A stretch of 8,671 nt of DNA from an uncultured Bacteroidota bacterium (GTDB lineage Bacteria; Bacteroidota; Bacteroidia; Chitinophagales; Saprospiraceae), in NCBI GenBank assembly GCA_937926185.1, contig CALEYM010000810.1:1-8671 (forward strand), given 5' to 3'. The notes beneath the pieces were generated by a model, which saw only the letters and a program-made list of their open reading frames with translations, was not told the origin of the DNA and made no database searches. This document shows, one piece after another, positions 7,247 to 8,671 of this stretch. The translations under genes were made by a program, and so were the position numbers. Within the stretch, counting starts at the first letter, position 1, and every line of letters begins with the position of its first letter.

Positions 7247-8671
7247 TTACTCTACCACTATGATAGAGCCTGTAAAATGTTGCCCCCAGGCATTGCTGAT
7301 CCGGAAGAAATACAAACCGCCCTGTAATTCCTGCCTCCGGAATTCAAATGATTGCCCTGTGAACCGCTCCGTTCGAACCGGGCGGCCTGCCGCGTCATAC
7401 AATTCGAATACCTTGGCGCCTTCTATGGACTCTACCACCTCGAAAATGGCGGCATCGCGGGTGGGGTTGCCCAGTACCCGCCAGCGTGCTTTGCCGCGAA
7501 CCGGTTCGTCGGTTCTGACCAACAATTTGCCTATGGTGTGCCACACGGTATTGGTGATGATCGGCGGATTGAAATCGAAAATGATATCCGCCGTGTTCTC
7601 GATCAGCGTCCCGGCGGGCAGATCCGGTTTTTGGGCAATTGAAAAACTGAAAAAGCCGTGGGAAGCCGGTTCGTTCACGTTCGAGTCGGGCAGCGCGATC
7701 GGGAAAAACAGCACTTCCAGCGTATCGCCGCCCCGGATTTCCCAGGTGTTCGGGTGCGAAGCAAAAAGCGGGCGGAAGGTGTTCAAGTCCAGACGAGGCG
7801 ACAAAATATCGCGCAGCAGCACCCGGCGGGCGGTGTCGTTGCCGGTATTTTGAAAATCGATGGTGTAGATCAGCGGGTAATTGGCTTCCAGGAAATGCGC
7901 CTGACCCGCGCCCACCGGCACCGCCGTTTTCTGGTTTGGGTCGAAGGCCCCGACCACCTCGCGGCAGTCGAAATCGTATTCCGGCGGGCCCTTGTCGAGC
8001 CAGAAGGCGTTGATCATGCCATTCGTTAATCCGCCGCAGTGTTCGAGGGCGGTGGCGGTCAGGCTGCCGTCGTTGAATTTGCTCGCTTCCACGCGGTAAG
8101 TCGCGCCATTGGCCGGCAGGTCGATGGTCAGTGATTCCTGGGCGGCCAGGTTAAAGCCGGCGCTGTCGATGGGCGTGGTGTTTTGGTACACCACGTAGCG
8201 GTGGGGCGCCACCGTGGGCGCGTCGCCGATGTTTTTCAGCACAAACCGGACGATGGTGTCACCCACGCATTGCGGAAAAATTTTGATTTCGGAAAACGAA
8301 ACAGGCGTGGTGGGGCAGGGTAGCAGGGTGCGGGCCGAGGCCTCGAAGCAAAGCGTGCGTTGAAAAAGGAAGTAATTACAATTGGAACGGAAGCGAATTT
8401 TTATCTCCAGTGCGGTCAATGCTTCGATGTTGCCGAGGTCAAAATACAGCGTGTCGCCGGCCTGATTTGCGATAGGCGGATCGCTTGCCATTATGTCAAT
8501 TTCCAGGGGTTTGATCAGCATGGCCTGAACCGATTCGGCTACCGTACTGCCCGCATTTTTTACTGAAACGGCCATATCCTGTACGACTAAGCAGTTGTGC
8601 AACTCGGAGGGCAGGCCCAACGTGACTTCCAGTTGCGGGCAATCCAACTGACCGGGCAGGAGCAACAGCGC
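7247..8671 (-). CDS. C-terminal part of large T9SS-secreted surface protein (DUF7619-type domain plus type A sorting domain), 5' end outside window
   Basis: The frame is open to the right edge (first full codon GCG at 8671), so these 474 residues are the C-terminal end of a longer protein; the TTG at 8665 is not its start. Residues about 10-235 are beta-rich, Ig-like or CARDB-like modules with scattered cysteines (for example VSVKNAGSTVAES and FVLKNIGDAP). Residues about 240-380 form a DUF7619-type domain, recognised by AFDPNQKTAVPVG, LIYTIDFQNTGNDTA, LRDILSP, SFSIAQKPDLPAGT and ENTADIIFDFNPPIITNTV. The last 75 or so residues (GNPTRDAAIFEV, FELYDAAGRPV, LQGGLYFFRI, GSIIVVE) are a T9SS type A sorting domain, which directs export across the outer membrane and surface attachment and is normally removed. 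The missing N-terminal part would carry the ligand-binding or catalytic function, which therefore cannot be named. It is the first of three closely spaced genes, 35 bp ahead of the tail-fibre-like gene. Confidence 0.9.
   Translation of the reverse strand, partial: ALLLLPGQLDCPQLEVTLGLPSELHNCLVVQDMAVSVKNAGSTVAESVQAMLIKPLEIDIMASDPPIANQAGDTLYFDLGNIEALTALEIKIRFRSNCNYFLFQRTLCFEASARTLLPCPTTPVSFSEIKIFPQCVGDTIVRFVLKNIGDAPTVAPHRYVVYQNTTPIDSAGFNLAAQESLTIDLPANGATYRVEASKFNDGSLTATALEHCGGLTNGMINAFWLDKGPPEYDFDCREVVGAFDPNQKTAVPVGAGQAHFLEANYPLIYTIDFQNTGNDTARRVLLRDILSPRLDLNTFRPLFASHPNTWEIRGGDTLEVLFFPIALPDSNVNEPASHGFFSFSIAQKPDLPAGTLIENTADIIFDFNPPIITNTVWHTIGKLLVRTDEPVRGKARWRVLGNPTRDAAIFEVVESIEGAKVFELYDAAGRPVRTERFTGQSFEFRRQELQGGLYFFRISNAWGQHFTGSIIVVE

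Noticed and set aside
7250..7268. CTCTA/TAGAG inverted repeat near the stop of the T9SS protein gene as a terminator
   Set aside because: The stem is only five pairs plus two, lies inside the last codons, and no T-run follows on the minus strand.
7260..7853. 197-codon plus-strand open frame
   Set aside because: It is antisense to the well-supported DUF7619/T9SS coding region, and its product is Ser/Arg-rich without family features.
8663..8665. TTG as the start of the rightmost gene
   Set aside because: The frame remains open to the window edge and the protein begins in the middle of a beta-rich module without a signal peptide, so the gene is simply cut by the window.

Overview
The window looks like a chromosomal segment of a Bacteroidota bacterium, probably a moderately G+C-rich member of the Saprospiria/Lewinella-Haliscomenobacter type (lineage is inference). 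The evidence is a type IX secretion (T9SS) C-terminal sorting domain, a 'GNVGIGT' tail-fibre-like protein of the kind common in this phylum, a lysyl-endopeptidase-like secreted protease with the Bacteroidota Cys/Gly motif 'GETGIDCGG', and the absence of clear Shine-Dalgarno sequences. All four genes read on the minus strand, so the order of transcription is from the right edge to the left edge.

Right part (8671 to 3962), a likely operon of three exported proteins. First comes the C-terminal 474 residues of a large surface protein (7247-8671, 5' end outside the window) with a DUF7619-type beta-sandwich and a T9SS type A sorting domain. It is followed after 35 bp by a tail-fibre-like coiled-coil protein with a signal peptide (6195-7211), and after another 10 bp by a 740-residue secreted S1-family serine protease (3962-6184) with a complete His/Asp/Ser triad and a long C-terminal extension. 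Nothing in the two short gaps looks like a terminator or a convincing promoter.

Middle (3814-3961), a 148-bp intergenic spacer. It holds a REP-like repeat with the sequence ATTCTGAGCGCAGCGAAGAA, a second small stem next to it, and a weak Bacteroidota-type promoter candidate with an inverted repeat in front of the next gene.

Left part (3810 to 1), one uninterrupted reading frame of 1270 codons that runs off the left edge of the window. I checked every codon and found no stop. It is easily missed because it has no stop inside the window. It encodes a large protein of unknown function: about 213 cytoplasmic-looking residues, one transmembrane or signal-anchor segment (about 227-243), about 870 mostly helical residues, and a C-terminal stretch rich in alternating hydrophobic/aromatic strands that resembles an outer-membrane beta-barrel end. 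This is the most unusual object in the window. No RNA genes, CRISPR arrays or complete mobile elements were seen.
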